NCBI GenBank assembly: GCA_904063045.1
Contig: CAJFCJ010000012.1
Span: 806,001 to 870,000, forward strand
Length of the DNA: 64,000 bases
Direction of reading: 5' to 3'
Source of the DNA: Dimorphilus gyrociliatus
Lineage: Eukaryota; Annelida; Polychaeta; Dinophilidae
This document shows, one piece after another, positions 13,228 through 24,700 of this stretch. Both the position numbers and the translations under genes were made by a program. Below the pieces are notes generated by a model, which worked only from the letters and a program-made list of their open reading frames with translations, was not told where the DNA came from and made no database searches. The first letter of the stretch is position 1. The number at the start of each line of letters is the position of its first letter.

Positions 13228-16200
13228 TCAAACTTTTTGATTACTCTTCACTTTTCTTGGGGTTCCGGAAATAGAATGCCGAGTTTGGCTTTGATTAAGT
13301 CTGGAGGATAATGGTGGTTTGTCATTAGATTTATTACTTCCCGGGCTTTTTGTGGTAGAAATTGATGTCCTGGGAGTACCCCTTGATGAAAGGGGTGTTG
13401 ACTGGTTGCTAATAGGGCTGTACTTTGATGATGAAGTCAAGTTGGAGGCAGACCCTAGAAGGTAGAGTTTTTATAGAAAAGGACTAATAGTTTAGAAAAG
13501 ATAGCATAAATGATCTACATTTTTTTTTCGTTTATAGCTAAAATGTTTAAGGAAAATTAATTGAAATTTTGTAAAAACTGTTAAATTATACTAAATAAAA
13601 TAACAAAACAATAGGAAATTAAGAGCAGAAAGGAAACACAAACCAAACTGTCTAGAATTTTTTCGCTCATCATTCGAAAATGTTCTTTTCACAGCAATTG
13701 GAGAAGTATTAAGATTTGCGCAGGATTTCGCTAATCTTTGATTAGATGTTAGAGAAACTGGAGTAGAAAAACGTCTATTTCCACTACTTAAACTAGTTGT
13801 ACTTCCAGCACGACTTAAATTAGCTGTAATATATTGCTGTTAATTAGCATTAATGAAGCTAAAGTACACTCGATTAATTTAAGCAAATTAAGAATTCAAA
13901 TAGAAGCAATAAATAGAGTGTTTGTTAGCACATCTAAAATATAATAGAGTCTTACTAGGCGTTCCAGATCCGGAACTATACCCACTTCTCGGAGTGCTAG
14001 ATTGTCTTTTTGGAGTAAAAGATGATCTAGTCTGAGAAGAACCATTAGGAAGAACGAAACTTTCACGAAGTTCCGAAGTAATTTTATTAGCTAAAAGAAA
14101 TATAAAAGTTATAAATTTAAACTAGAATATGTTTTTGTTTATTAAAATATTAGTACAAAATAAAACTCTCTACTCACATCTGCAAGGATCATTTTGTTCT
14201 AAATATTCTGCAAGAGTGACCCATCCACCTCCTACTCGTACCATAACAGTATTGTTTAAAAATCTCACTAAGCAAATCTTTTGCTTTTCTCCAAACTGAA
14301 AGGACACGAAACGTGAAGTAATTTATAAAAAAAACAACTAATTAGTACCTTATATTTTCCATCTCCAATTTTGTCAACTCTCATAGGCCTTCTACATTGA
14401 CATCTAACTACTTGTTGTTCAATTTCATCGTGAACAAGTTCAGCATCCGTTTGACGTTTTTTCGAAAATGTTCGCTATTAATAGACATAAATAATAATTA
14501 GAAAAAAGAAATCAATAACGTTAAAAAACATTAATACACCGAATATATATAATAAGCGTTTCATATAAATAATAAAGAAATTACAATAGAATAATAATGG
14601 AGGAGAGATTCATGCTAAAATATAAAAAATTATAATAACAAAGAAATGCTCAAATTCCCACATCATTCAATATAAATATTATAGGAGTATCTAAATTCAG
14701 TCCAAACAAATAAAATATATTCCTCATTCTGATAAATCAAACCTCAAAATTTTTGTCTGTTGTTTTAACGGGAATTTTTGATTTTCTATCCTCAAACGGG
14801 GTATATAATTTACGTCTTATCATAGACAATCGTCTCTTAGTTTCCAATGTGGAATATACGAAGGATCGTCTCTTTTTTTTTAGTTATATTTTTATATTTA
14901 ACGAGATGAAAGGGAGAAAAAGAAAATAAATAATTAGAAGAGATCAAATAAAATACATAAATAAGAGATTAAACAAATAAAAACGTTGATTCTCTGAATG
15001 ATGAGTACGTTTATAAACAGTATTTAATTTATATTATCTATTAAATAAGCAATATGTCTTCTAGTTTAAACAGATTTGTAATAAATAAGACTATTTGTTC
15101 GGGTATTTTTTCTTCTATTCATTAATATTTGCTTGCTTTTAATAGAATAAATGATTATACTAACGATCCTATCAGGTCTGAGTGCCTCGATAAATTCCGT
15201 ATAATCTAATTCGCCTGAATGATCCCGATCGAAAATATCGAAAACAGCGTTCAATTCCGTTCGATTGGTAGGAAATTCTGTTAATTAGATTCATTAGAGA
15301 AGAAAGGTGATAAAATAAATAAATTTCATTACTAGAAGCCATCATTCCATCGACAAAATCTGCTTTACTTAATAAACCGTCTCCTTTTTTATCTTGTCTT
15401 CTAAAAAAGTCAGTGATCCTTAACTTTTGCGCTTTTATCCAGTTTATATATCTTTTCCTCCATAAATCAAAATCGAAATTCTTAAAGCTTTCCAACTGTA
15501 ATAATTAGATAGTTTTTTAATAATTATACTTTTCACTCTAAACGTTATTCTTTTCTATATAATAAATTACTTCTATTAATGCATCAAGGCAATCTTGTAA
15601 TCTTTTCTTTCGGTCAACTGATATTCTCCAAACGGCTCTCCACTTGTTGGCTAATAGAAGGGCTCTTTGCGATGGACTTTCCCAATCTGTATGCAACGTT
15701 TTGCTACTACCCAAAATTACTCTAACATCTCCAGAAACAGATAATTTCGTAGCTTTTTCAACTTCGGGTTGTTTCATTGACAATTCGTCATGTAATTCCT
15801 AAATAAATATTATAGAAAAAGTAAAAAGGAGAGAGTTTAAAAATATTTCAATCTGTTTAAGATTCTATTCAAACCATATGTTCTTTTAAGAGTGCCTCAA
15901 CAACTGTTAAATCTTGGGGAATTGTGTCTTTTTCTTTTGTAGCTAGGAAAGTTTGTGTCTCACTAACCCAAGCCAATAATTCGGCAACTATTGCGGCATT
16001 TCCTCGAACAGCTCTTAAAGCTTCCTGTAATCTACTTGATCTCTGAGCACATCTTGATATCGCCTGGTCCCATCTTGTACTGGTAATTGTTAGAAAATAT
16101 TTTATACAACGAACAGCATTCGGATGACAATTTTCCAAGATTCTTATTGTCATATCACGAATTCTCTCTATCTGAGCCTCCTCAGTTTTCAACTCTTCCC

Positions 16201-18169
16201 TGAGTTTCTATTATTAGAAAATATAGAAACAATTAGCGAATCAATTAAAAGAAGAAAACTTACTTCATGATTATCCATTAACGTAATAATTGCATTTTCG
16301 TCATCAGGTAAAGTTTTAAATTTTAACTCGTGCTCCACTCTAGGCAACCAATCTCGAACTTTTTGAACCGTTTCGTTTAAATCTTCAGCCTTAAATATAA
16401 AAACACAATATTTTTTATAAGGAATAGGATAAATTTTCCTATAAAAGTATTTACCATTCTAACTGCGTCTTTCAGTTTTTCAACTCTAACTCGACTTAGT
16501 GCTTTAACCCTTTTCCATGCTTCGGCAAGATCATCCAATTTTGCTTTTAAGCTTTCATCTAAATCGGGAAGAGCTTGTAATGCACTTACAACGCTTTCTT
16601 TAGTTTCGAGTTCCTCTTCGAAAGCTTTATGATGCTCAACAAGTATAGAAACAGTTTCTAAGTCGCCCATCGTTGGTTGATCAGGAGCTAGATAAGCTTC
16701 GGCTTTACTCAACCAATCTGCCAAGGACGACATTGCATCCTCAATTCGGCCCGAATTTAAAAGCGCTTCGTCCAACTTGTTTTGCCTGTTGTCATTCAAT
16801 TTTTCGTTAGATTGATTATCTGAACCTCTCAAATAGTCAAAATCATTAACAAAATGAACTTTGAAAGCAGACGGGGAAAGAATTTGGAACGTTTCATTTT
16901 GACGTCCATAGTCCTCTAAATTTTTTTCATCTACAACAATGATATTACTACTTTTAGTACTATTGTTATTGTTATCGTTGCTATTGGTGTTTTCGTTATC
17001 GTCATATTCATAAATAGTATTCAAATCGCTTGAACTATGTTTTCTGGAAAATTTCGACGGTTTAGCTAAACTAGGTGACTGGGGTAGTTTTAATAAATGT
17101 TCCTGCTTCATAGTTCCTTGTTCTTCTACTTCATTATCGTCAAAATCTCCTTCCTCGTTATCATTCTCTTTTGTATCATCGAAAACTTCTTTTATACGGA
17201 AATCTTTTTCATCAGCTTCCTTCTTATACTGCAGTATATTCTTATCAGTTTCATCTTCCCATTCAGCAATGCCTATAATCAATTATGATATTGAAAATAT
17301 CTCTAGTTTTACAATTAAAATATTAATATTAAAATTGATAATAAGCATTCCTTCTTCATCGCTATCGTTCTCTTCAGATTCGTAATCAGAAGGAGCATCT
17401 GCTTCCTCTTCTTCGAACGCATCAAGAAAGTTAAAATTTATTGGTTCATCCGATCGATTAGGGGATTTAACTATATTTTCTTATCCATTCATGGGAGAAA
17501 TCGAGGCATTAATTGACAATAGTAAATCATCAAATATTCATAAAATATGAATAGAAGTATAATGAATTACTGACATTATTGTGGTTTTCTAGAAATTTTC
17601 ATTCTTACATTGTCTGATAGTACAATCTAACAATAGAGAATAAAAATATTGGTATAAAAAATCATATAAATATATCTATATATCTAGAATATGTCTGCCT
17701 ATCATCATAATTCCTTGTAAAAATAACGTTTTCTTTACATGACTGTTCGGTAGAAAGAGGGTTTATTATCCGTCCTTAATTGGATTGAATAGGGGCGTTG
17801 TCCTCATCAATTTGATATCTAACAATTATTTACATAATTTCTATACAAATTTTTTACGCTAAGCTATTATTTATATTTCGTAAAATTCTAATTTTAGAGA
17901 TAATACATATATATATATATATATATACGTTTATACATTAACCTATAAAATGCCTATAGATACTATTAAACTTACTATAGTATACAGAGTATACACTATA
18001 AATTATCAATAAAACTTAAATTACTATTCAAATTTAGTATTATCTAATAATAATAAAAAATTATTTAATTCATACGTTCAGCCCCGATTTCCCCGTTCGT
18101 TTTATCCCCGTTGTTCATCGTCAGTTTATTATCTGTTGTACTCCATTGTTTTCGGCGGGAATTATCCAT
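13228..18169 (-). CDS. MACF1/DST: Spectraplakin C-terminal unit: spectrin repeats, EF-hands, GAR domain, Ser-rich tail
   Basis: Microtubule-binding end of a spectraplakin (MACF1, dystonin, Short stop). Exons on the minus strand: 18169-18076, 17470-17351, 17272-16455, 16389-16264, 16207-15875, 15798-15544, 15495-15333, 15277-15165, 14871-14743 (possibly optional), 14474-14349, 14295-14178, 14090-13956, 13823-13644, 13454-13228; 978 aa, phases consistent. Order: short start exon ([10 protein letters not shown]), acidic linker, spectrin-type helices (residues about 230-610), two EF-hands, an SKIP-containing exon, the GAR domain, then about 180 Ser/Thr/Arg-rich residues. ATG 18169 is chosen because no splice acceptor precedes this open stretch and its phase-1 end fits the exon at 17470. 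Odd: the join 17351/17272 needs a GA-AG intron. Alternatively the upstream rod unit may splice in at 17070, where phase also fits. Confidence 0.82.
14178..14474 (-). other. GAR (GAS2-related) microtubule-binding domain
   Basis: Two exons (14474-14349 and 14295-14178) encode the zinc-binding GAR fold that lies along microtubules in GAS2 and spectraplakins. Visible landmarks are [11 protein letters not shown], the second Cys just after, [24 protein letters not shown] and [10 protein letters not shown]. The MVRVGGGW signature and the closing DPCR are diagnostic. The four metal-binding Cys/His candidates include RCQC and DPC. Confidence 0.93.
14743..14871 (-). other. Optional exon with an SxIP end-binding motif
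   Basis: A 129-bp in-phase exon between the EF-hands and the GAR domain. It encodes a very basic stretch and the sequence [12 protein letters not shown] matches the SxIP motif by which spectraplakins bind EB1 at growing microtubule ends. The acceptor lies in an A-run (AAAAAAAAG), which is weak, so this could be a regulated or skipped exon. Leaving it out keeps the frame. Confidence 0.5.
15165..15495 (-). other. EF-hand pair of the spectraplakin
   Basis: Exons 15495-15333 and 15277-15165. EF1 has loop [12 protein letters not shown] after ITDFFRRQ; its third position is Lys rather than Asp/Asn, and position 12 is Asp, so Ca2+ binding is probably weak. EF2 has the canonical loop [12 protein letters not shown], followed by FIEALRPDR. 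The spacing and the [15 protein letters not shown] linker are those of MACF1/Shot. Confidence 0.92.
17776..17818 (-). other. Alternative terminal exon of the spectraplakin rod unit
   Basis: After the strong donor at 19095 (CAAAG|GTAAGT, two bases of a codon carried over), an acceptor at 17819 (TTGTTAG) opens an exon that continues in frame for 13 residues ending APIQSN and then a TAA. An AATAAA lies nine bases beyond the stop (17767-17762). Stop plus close poly(A) signal suggest an isoform that ends before the EF-hands and the GAR domain. Confidence 0.55.
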
Positions 18170-18686
18170 ATCAGGTGAGACAACAAAGTCGTTTTTATCA
18201 GTTGAATAAATATACGCAGTATAGGATTTTTAGAAAACAAAAAAAATAACAATTTTTGTTATTTTTATCCAAAAATACCAATAAAAAAAGAACAATAACG
18301 AATAAATATTGTTTGGGAATATATTGTGGAATGAAATCGTCAATATCCGAAATCAGCACCAAAACGAACACATTTAAAATAATTCTTCTTGAAAAAAATA
18401 TATACACTTGACTATAACAATCTACTTTTCACGGCTCTCTCAGGGACTTCAATACTATTTCAGGTTCAAGTTAAACATTAAAATAGGCCTATTCAAATCA
18501 TATGGGAAATCTCTTTTTTTTTTTTTCAAACAAGAATAGTATTTATACTTCATACTATATATATATATATGTATGTACATATATATCTTGTTACTACGAA
18601 TTGTTAGCATAGATATATTGGCTAATAGAGTTAGAGATAGAGATAGAGAGGTAAGGGCAAGGGGAGGTAGGAAAAAGGAGAAAAGG

Positions 18687-18720
<34 letters not shown>

Positions 18721-21700
18721 TATATTTAAAAAAATAGACAAATTGAAAAAGGGATTTTGATAGTAAATATTCCAGGTTTAATGATCGCTTAACAACAAAG
18801 CTTTTATTTTAGGTTATATTGCAGGATCCAATTTTAAATGACATAAACCTCAATGTACTCGGCCTACTTTTACGATCAATTCAATTTTGAAACTATCTTT
18901 TATGTTACTATCTAAAAACATCCTGTCAAATTTCAACAAAAGATATCATTTTCAACTAAATGGGAGTAACTTGTGAGTATAATACGTGGCTTTATAGGCT
19001 TATAGATAACCGTTGATTCTTTCAAATTTTAAATACTAATAGTTTAAACACCATCAATTGCTTTCAAAGTTCTTAGTAAAAATGAATTACTTACCTTTGA
19101 GCAGCAATAGATCTTATTATAGACCACTTGTTTTTCAATTCTTCCAGCATAGCAGAGAGTACTTTACGTTCGGGATCTTCTTTTGTACAACGTTCCTTAA
19201 GACTTCGTCCTAATCTCATAGTCGAATAATACACAGGGTGTATAGAAGAGAGTTCGTGTTGAAAATGCTAGAGTTTGCAAGACAAGAATAAATTAATATA
19301 TTAGCAATATTATTTTTATTAATAATAATAACAATAGTTTAAAAGAGTGTCTTTAATTATCATTAACACTAAAAACATTAGCATTATTTGCATTTCAATA
19401 GCTTTAAAGAATTTAGGGGAAAATAACAGAGACTATTCTCATAATGTTCATATCAATTTAATTTCGTTAGTATCAGAAAATAAAAAGAGAAGAAAGATAA
19501 AAAGAAAAGATACATCTACGTTATGCTATTATATAAATCTATGCAACAACTCATTAATTCATCAATTCATCAATTTTCATGTAATAAGAGATAGAATAGA
19601 GTGTTTAATTAAAGCAACACATGTCAAAGTACCAAACCTTAAGGATTTTTTCGCTTTCTTTTGTGTTTTCCTGCATTTTTTGTTTTTACATATTATTGTT
19701 CTATCATTGTTTGTCTTAATGTAAAGATAAGAATAGCGAAATCGAAGAGAAAGACTTGAAAGATAGATAGACAGTAAAATATGATAATTTTATGGAATAT
19801 ATCTAATTTTTTATTATATATGACGGTCATACTTCAAGAAACAAAGGGGGAAAGATAGAGAGAGAGAGAGAGAGAGGATTAAAATAATAGAAGAATATAA
19901 GATATATATTGATAGATAGTATAAATAACATTATAATTTATAGCAAAACATTTGATATATATAGAATTTCACAATTGTCATTTTTTCTGTTATTTCGGAG
20001 ATGAAAAAGATATGATTTACATTTAGTTTTCTTTTTTTTGTGAAACTCCAATTATCAAAAATTTTCTCTTTTCAATGCGCTTAATAATCTTTGGCAACCT
20101 CTAACTATAATTTATATATAAGAGTAATATGAATAGCTTTTCTCTTTTTATGCGTATAGTAGGAATTTCTACTATATATATTGTTATACTATATATATAT
20201 AGTATAATGTCTTTTGCTGACCTTATAATAGCCGAATTTCTAATTAAATTGATTATAATTAAATATTAAAGTTTCTTTTCTACTTTGTTTAATTAATTAC
20301 TTTAATTAGATTTTGTTATAATAAATAAAAATTGTTTTATAAAACGTTACCCTTGAATCTTCTTTGCCATTTCCGCTCATTACGGATGTGTTTGATGCAA
20401 ATTGTCGTAATTTATCTTCGCTATGTATAGATATAAATAAATATATAAACTAGGTATTATATTTATGCTATTTAAGTTTTAATTACCTATCACTTATCCA
20501 ATCGCAAAGATGGCGCCACGAGTCATCAAATCTCTTGTCTTCTTGAAAAGCTTGTTGCAATCTCCTACCTCTTTCATCCGCTTTCCTAACAAGTTTTTTC
20601 CATCTCAAGCGAATTTCTATTAATAGATTCTTTACTCTAATAGTATCGGCTTTTCTACCAAAGTATTTTAAGTAAGTTCCAGATTGATCCAAATTTTGCA
20701 TCACATCTCTATGAGTTTCTATATCTCTTTTAAAAGACTAAAAAGAAGCATTCATTTAGAAATAAAATTTTGGATTTCGTTTCGAATATAAGAAAGAATT
20801 ACTAACTTCGTGCTCTAGAATCTGTTCGCCACATCTCTCAACAAGTTTACTTGGATGTTTAAGACTCTTTAAATGTAATTCAGTCTTATCTAACCATCCA
20901 GTATGAATTTCGAGATTTAAATAGAATCTTCTAACATTTTCCAGATGCTCTTCTATTTTAATACGTCTCCTTTCCGCCTTATCTCTTGTATCGTACATAC
21001 TTTTCCTTAATCTATTCATACTTTCCTTAATTTGTTTCCCATCTTTTTTGTTACACCTATCTAGAATATCGCTACCTCTTAACAAGATAGCTTCAACTTC
21101 AATATCTCTTTTGCGTAAGTTTTGAAACATTTTCTCGAAATTGGCTGCTTGTCTTTCAGCTCCTTCAAGGGTTGCACCGAGGGGAGAATTCGTCTTTAAA
21201 TTAAACCTTATTTCAGCTAATAGACGTAAGTAATCATCGACATCTCCCAAATAGCACTTTATTTCCCTGAGTGTATCTTGAAGATTATTACGTTTATTTC
21301 GAAGTTCAGATTGAACAATTTTTAGACAGTCTTTAATTTCATCCATTTTCTCCATAACTTTAGGAGATTTTTGACCAGAGCTCTTTGAAATATCATCGAT
21401 CGCCTTTTGAAGTTTTGGTAAAGTTTTTACAGTCGTTTTCAATTCGGTATCGATAATTCGTAGCTTTCTTAATTGACTTTCGATGTGTCTAGGATCTCCG
21501 TAAACATCTCCCATCTCTTGCAGATCGGCCTCCGTTTGTTGTAATTGGCCAAGTATATCATCTAAAGAGTGGTCTAATTCCCCAATTGCAACAAGAGAAT
21601 CTTTAAGTTTTCCTTCTCTATCATTTACTCCCTTTAATAAATCACTCCATCTCTTAGTTACATTCTTAACTTTTGGTTGTAGGCTTTCAGCCGTAAAAGG

Positions 21701-24700
21701 AGACATTTTTCTTAAATCTTGAGAGTATTGAATAAGATCTTGAATATCGGAACATTTCGGATAAATTTGTGCTTTTAAAACCTAAACAATATTGTTGAAG
21801 AGTTTCAGTTTAAATTATTAAAATTAAATAAATAAATAATATCAATGAACTACTTTTAATTCTTCAATTTGAATTCTAACAGAACGAGGATCAGCGGCTA
21901 TATTATCAGCCTTAGCTAGTTGATGTTCAAATTTTGGTAACCATTCCAATATGGACTAAAAGACAGTATAGAAATAATACATTATTCAATTTATTGTTAT
22001 TTTGTCTATTTAGGTTTGTTACCGCTAATAAATTCTCAAAATCATCTGCTCTTCCCAAGTTACTAGATAATTGATAATCTCGCTCGGTTAAATCGTCATT
22101 AATTGATTCCAATAAACTTTTAATTTCCTAATTTATTTTTTCAAGAAAAAATTAAGGGATTACCAATTTAATCAGAATTGAATGTGAGAATACCTCTTCA
22201 TTTTCCCTTATTTCCATTTCTCCTTCATTTCCGCATTGCTTTATTAACTTATTTGCCAAATCTTTTCGTTTCTTTATCAACTCTTTTGCTGGCATCAAAT
22301 TACTTTTAATCATTTCCAATTCTTTTTGTTGTTCTCTAAGTACGTCCGGTTCGACTGAAGGGATATCTTGAGATTGAAGATTTTCATAAATTTCAGTTAG
22401 AACTTGAATGGCTTCCAGATGAGCTTGCTGTAAAAAGTTAATAATTTTCAATAAATGTATGTTTTAGAGAGAATAAGAGAAGTTTTTCGTGTACCTGATA
22501 ATCATCCACTAGCCCGAGAGCATTCTGATACTCTTCTAATTTAGCTGAACCTTCCAGTTTTAGTTTATTCTTAAAATCTTCCAGGTCATTCAATTTCGGT
22601 ATTAAACCATCTAATGAAATGAAAAAAGGCAATTATGAGAATGATAACATCAGAGAAATTTTACTTTTCCTACCAGAGGAAGAATTCATATCTGGTTCAC
22701 CATTTGAAGCATTATCCGCCACTTGATTCTTAAGACTTGAAATTGCTTTTTCCTTTCTATCGACATCGTCCAGGATATTCTTCATGGAGGCAAAGATAAG
22801 AAAAAGTATTGCAAGCCAATCTTTTTAGTAATCATATATGAGTTTTATTTACCTTGGCTCCTAGAATTCTTTCTTTTATAGCATCAGTATTAACTGATAT
22901 TGGTTCTAAATTCAAAAGATCATTTTTAACAGAATGTAAATCTTCAGATAAATTATCCATATTGTCTGATAACTAGATAAGAAAATAGCAAAAAAACAGA
23001 CAAGTTAGTAAAAATACTAAAAGAAAACTATGTATTAAACTGACGTCATTGGCTAGTGATGACATAATATCTTCAATATCGTTTAATTTATCTCTGGTAG
23101 CTTGTTTATTTTCATTGTATCTTTTGGAGACGCTATCTAGCTCCTTTTTCAATTCAATTGCATCATCGTCAAGACAGAGTTCAATTAAATCTTGACCATC
23201 TTTCATGCAACCATCTAATAATGGTTTATTATCTTCAAAAGATTGCAATAGACTTTTAGCATTTTCGTGTACCTTCTTAACTTGATGAGGATTAGCATTC
23301 TTAATATTTTCAATATCTAGACACTTTATTTCTCCTTCAACTTCTTTTATCCAATTTTGTAAATTGGATAAAGATTCTGTAAAATGAGTAGCTAATGGAA
23401 CAGCTTCTCTCAAAGTAGATAATTTCTCGTCACTCATCTTATTAACAAGGTCACATTCCGATTGTAAAGCTGCAATTTTGTCAGCCATTTCTAACGGAGT
23501 ATCCTCCTCGGAACTTGGCGCTTCTCTGATCAATTTTGAACAAATATCAATGAGAGAATCAATAGATTTCTTTCTGTCTTGTAATTCTTTGTGTGCCTTT
23601 TCATGTTGATCCAATTGTTCTTGTAAACTTTCCGGATCAAGAGAAATAGGTTGAACAGTTTGAATATGAGTTTCTATATCTTCCAATTGATTAAGATGAT
23701 CATCAATTTGACCTGTAGCAGTTATAGCAGCGTAATGTAGCAGAAGGTCACTTAATTCATTTAATTTCGCTTGGGCAGCTGATGATGGATCAGTAATAAA
23801 TACTTCATCAAGAGTTTGCGGATCGTTCGTTAATTTTTTAACATCTCTCTTTATATTATCTATTTCGGCTTGTTTAGAATTTTTTTCCGATCTTAGCTTG
23901 TCAATTTTTTCATGACTCGGATTAGAAGATCTTTTAACCGATTTTACGATAGAAGATATCCATAAGTCAATTTTCGAACAGCCATCTAATATGGAACTGA
24001 CACTTTTTGAAAATTCTCCAACTTTTAAAATTTTGTTATCGATAGCATTATCAAGTTTATCTGCAATTTATTAAAAAGTAAGTATAGTTTTCATTTATTA
24101 AATTTATTAGACAGTTAAATATTTACCTAGTTTTTTATCCAAATGTGATACTACAATTTTTACATCTGGATTTTTAGATGAACTATCTAAAATTGCTCGT
24201 CTCTTCATACATTCCTTCTTAAGCATGGAAAGCTTTTCCTGTTCTTCAAAAAGTTTAGAAGGATCAAGACTTATTATTTCATCATTCTTAATATTTATTA
24301 TTTCATCGTCAATCCACTTTTCCATCTTTTCCAAATTGGCTTTTGAATCTCTTGATTTATTTACAATGTTTGCCAATTCTTCTTGTTTATTATCAACCGA
24401 TATTTTTAATTTATTAAACTCATCAATAATCAATTCAACATTTTCCTTAATTTCTAAACCTTTTGGTGTATTTTCACAATCTAAATCACTTAGAATTTTC
24501 AATAGGTCTGAACCAATTTTTTCAATATCCTCAACCATTTTTCCGGTTGCAAATATATCGGAAGTAACGGCTTTTAATCTTTCTAATAATTTGGCGGCAT
24601 TTCTAGCTGTTGTATCGGTTAATGAGAAGTCATTAACTTGTTTTTGCAAGCGGGGTATTCTATCCACAAGTGTATCTCGTAGTTGAATATAGCGTTCATG

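Noticed and set aside
18076-18190. Plus-strand open exon-like stretch ending in CAG|GTGAGA
   Set aside because: Open in this frame with good splice-like ends, but the minus-strand reading starts with ATG, joins in phase to the acidic spectraplakin exon and fits the locus better.
24225-24686. 153-codon plus-strand ORF
   Set aside because: It is antisense to a spectraplakin rod exon that continues in phase with its neighbours; Ser/Phe-rich complement of Glu/Lys codons.
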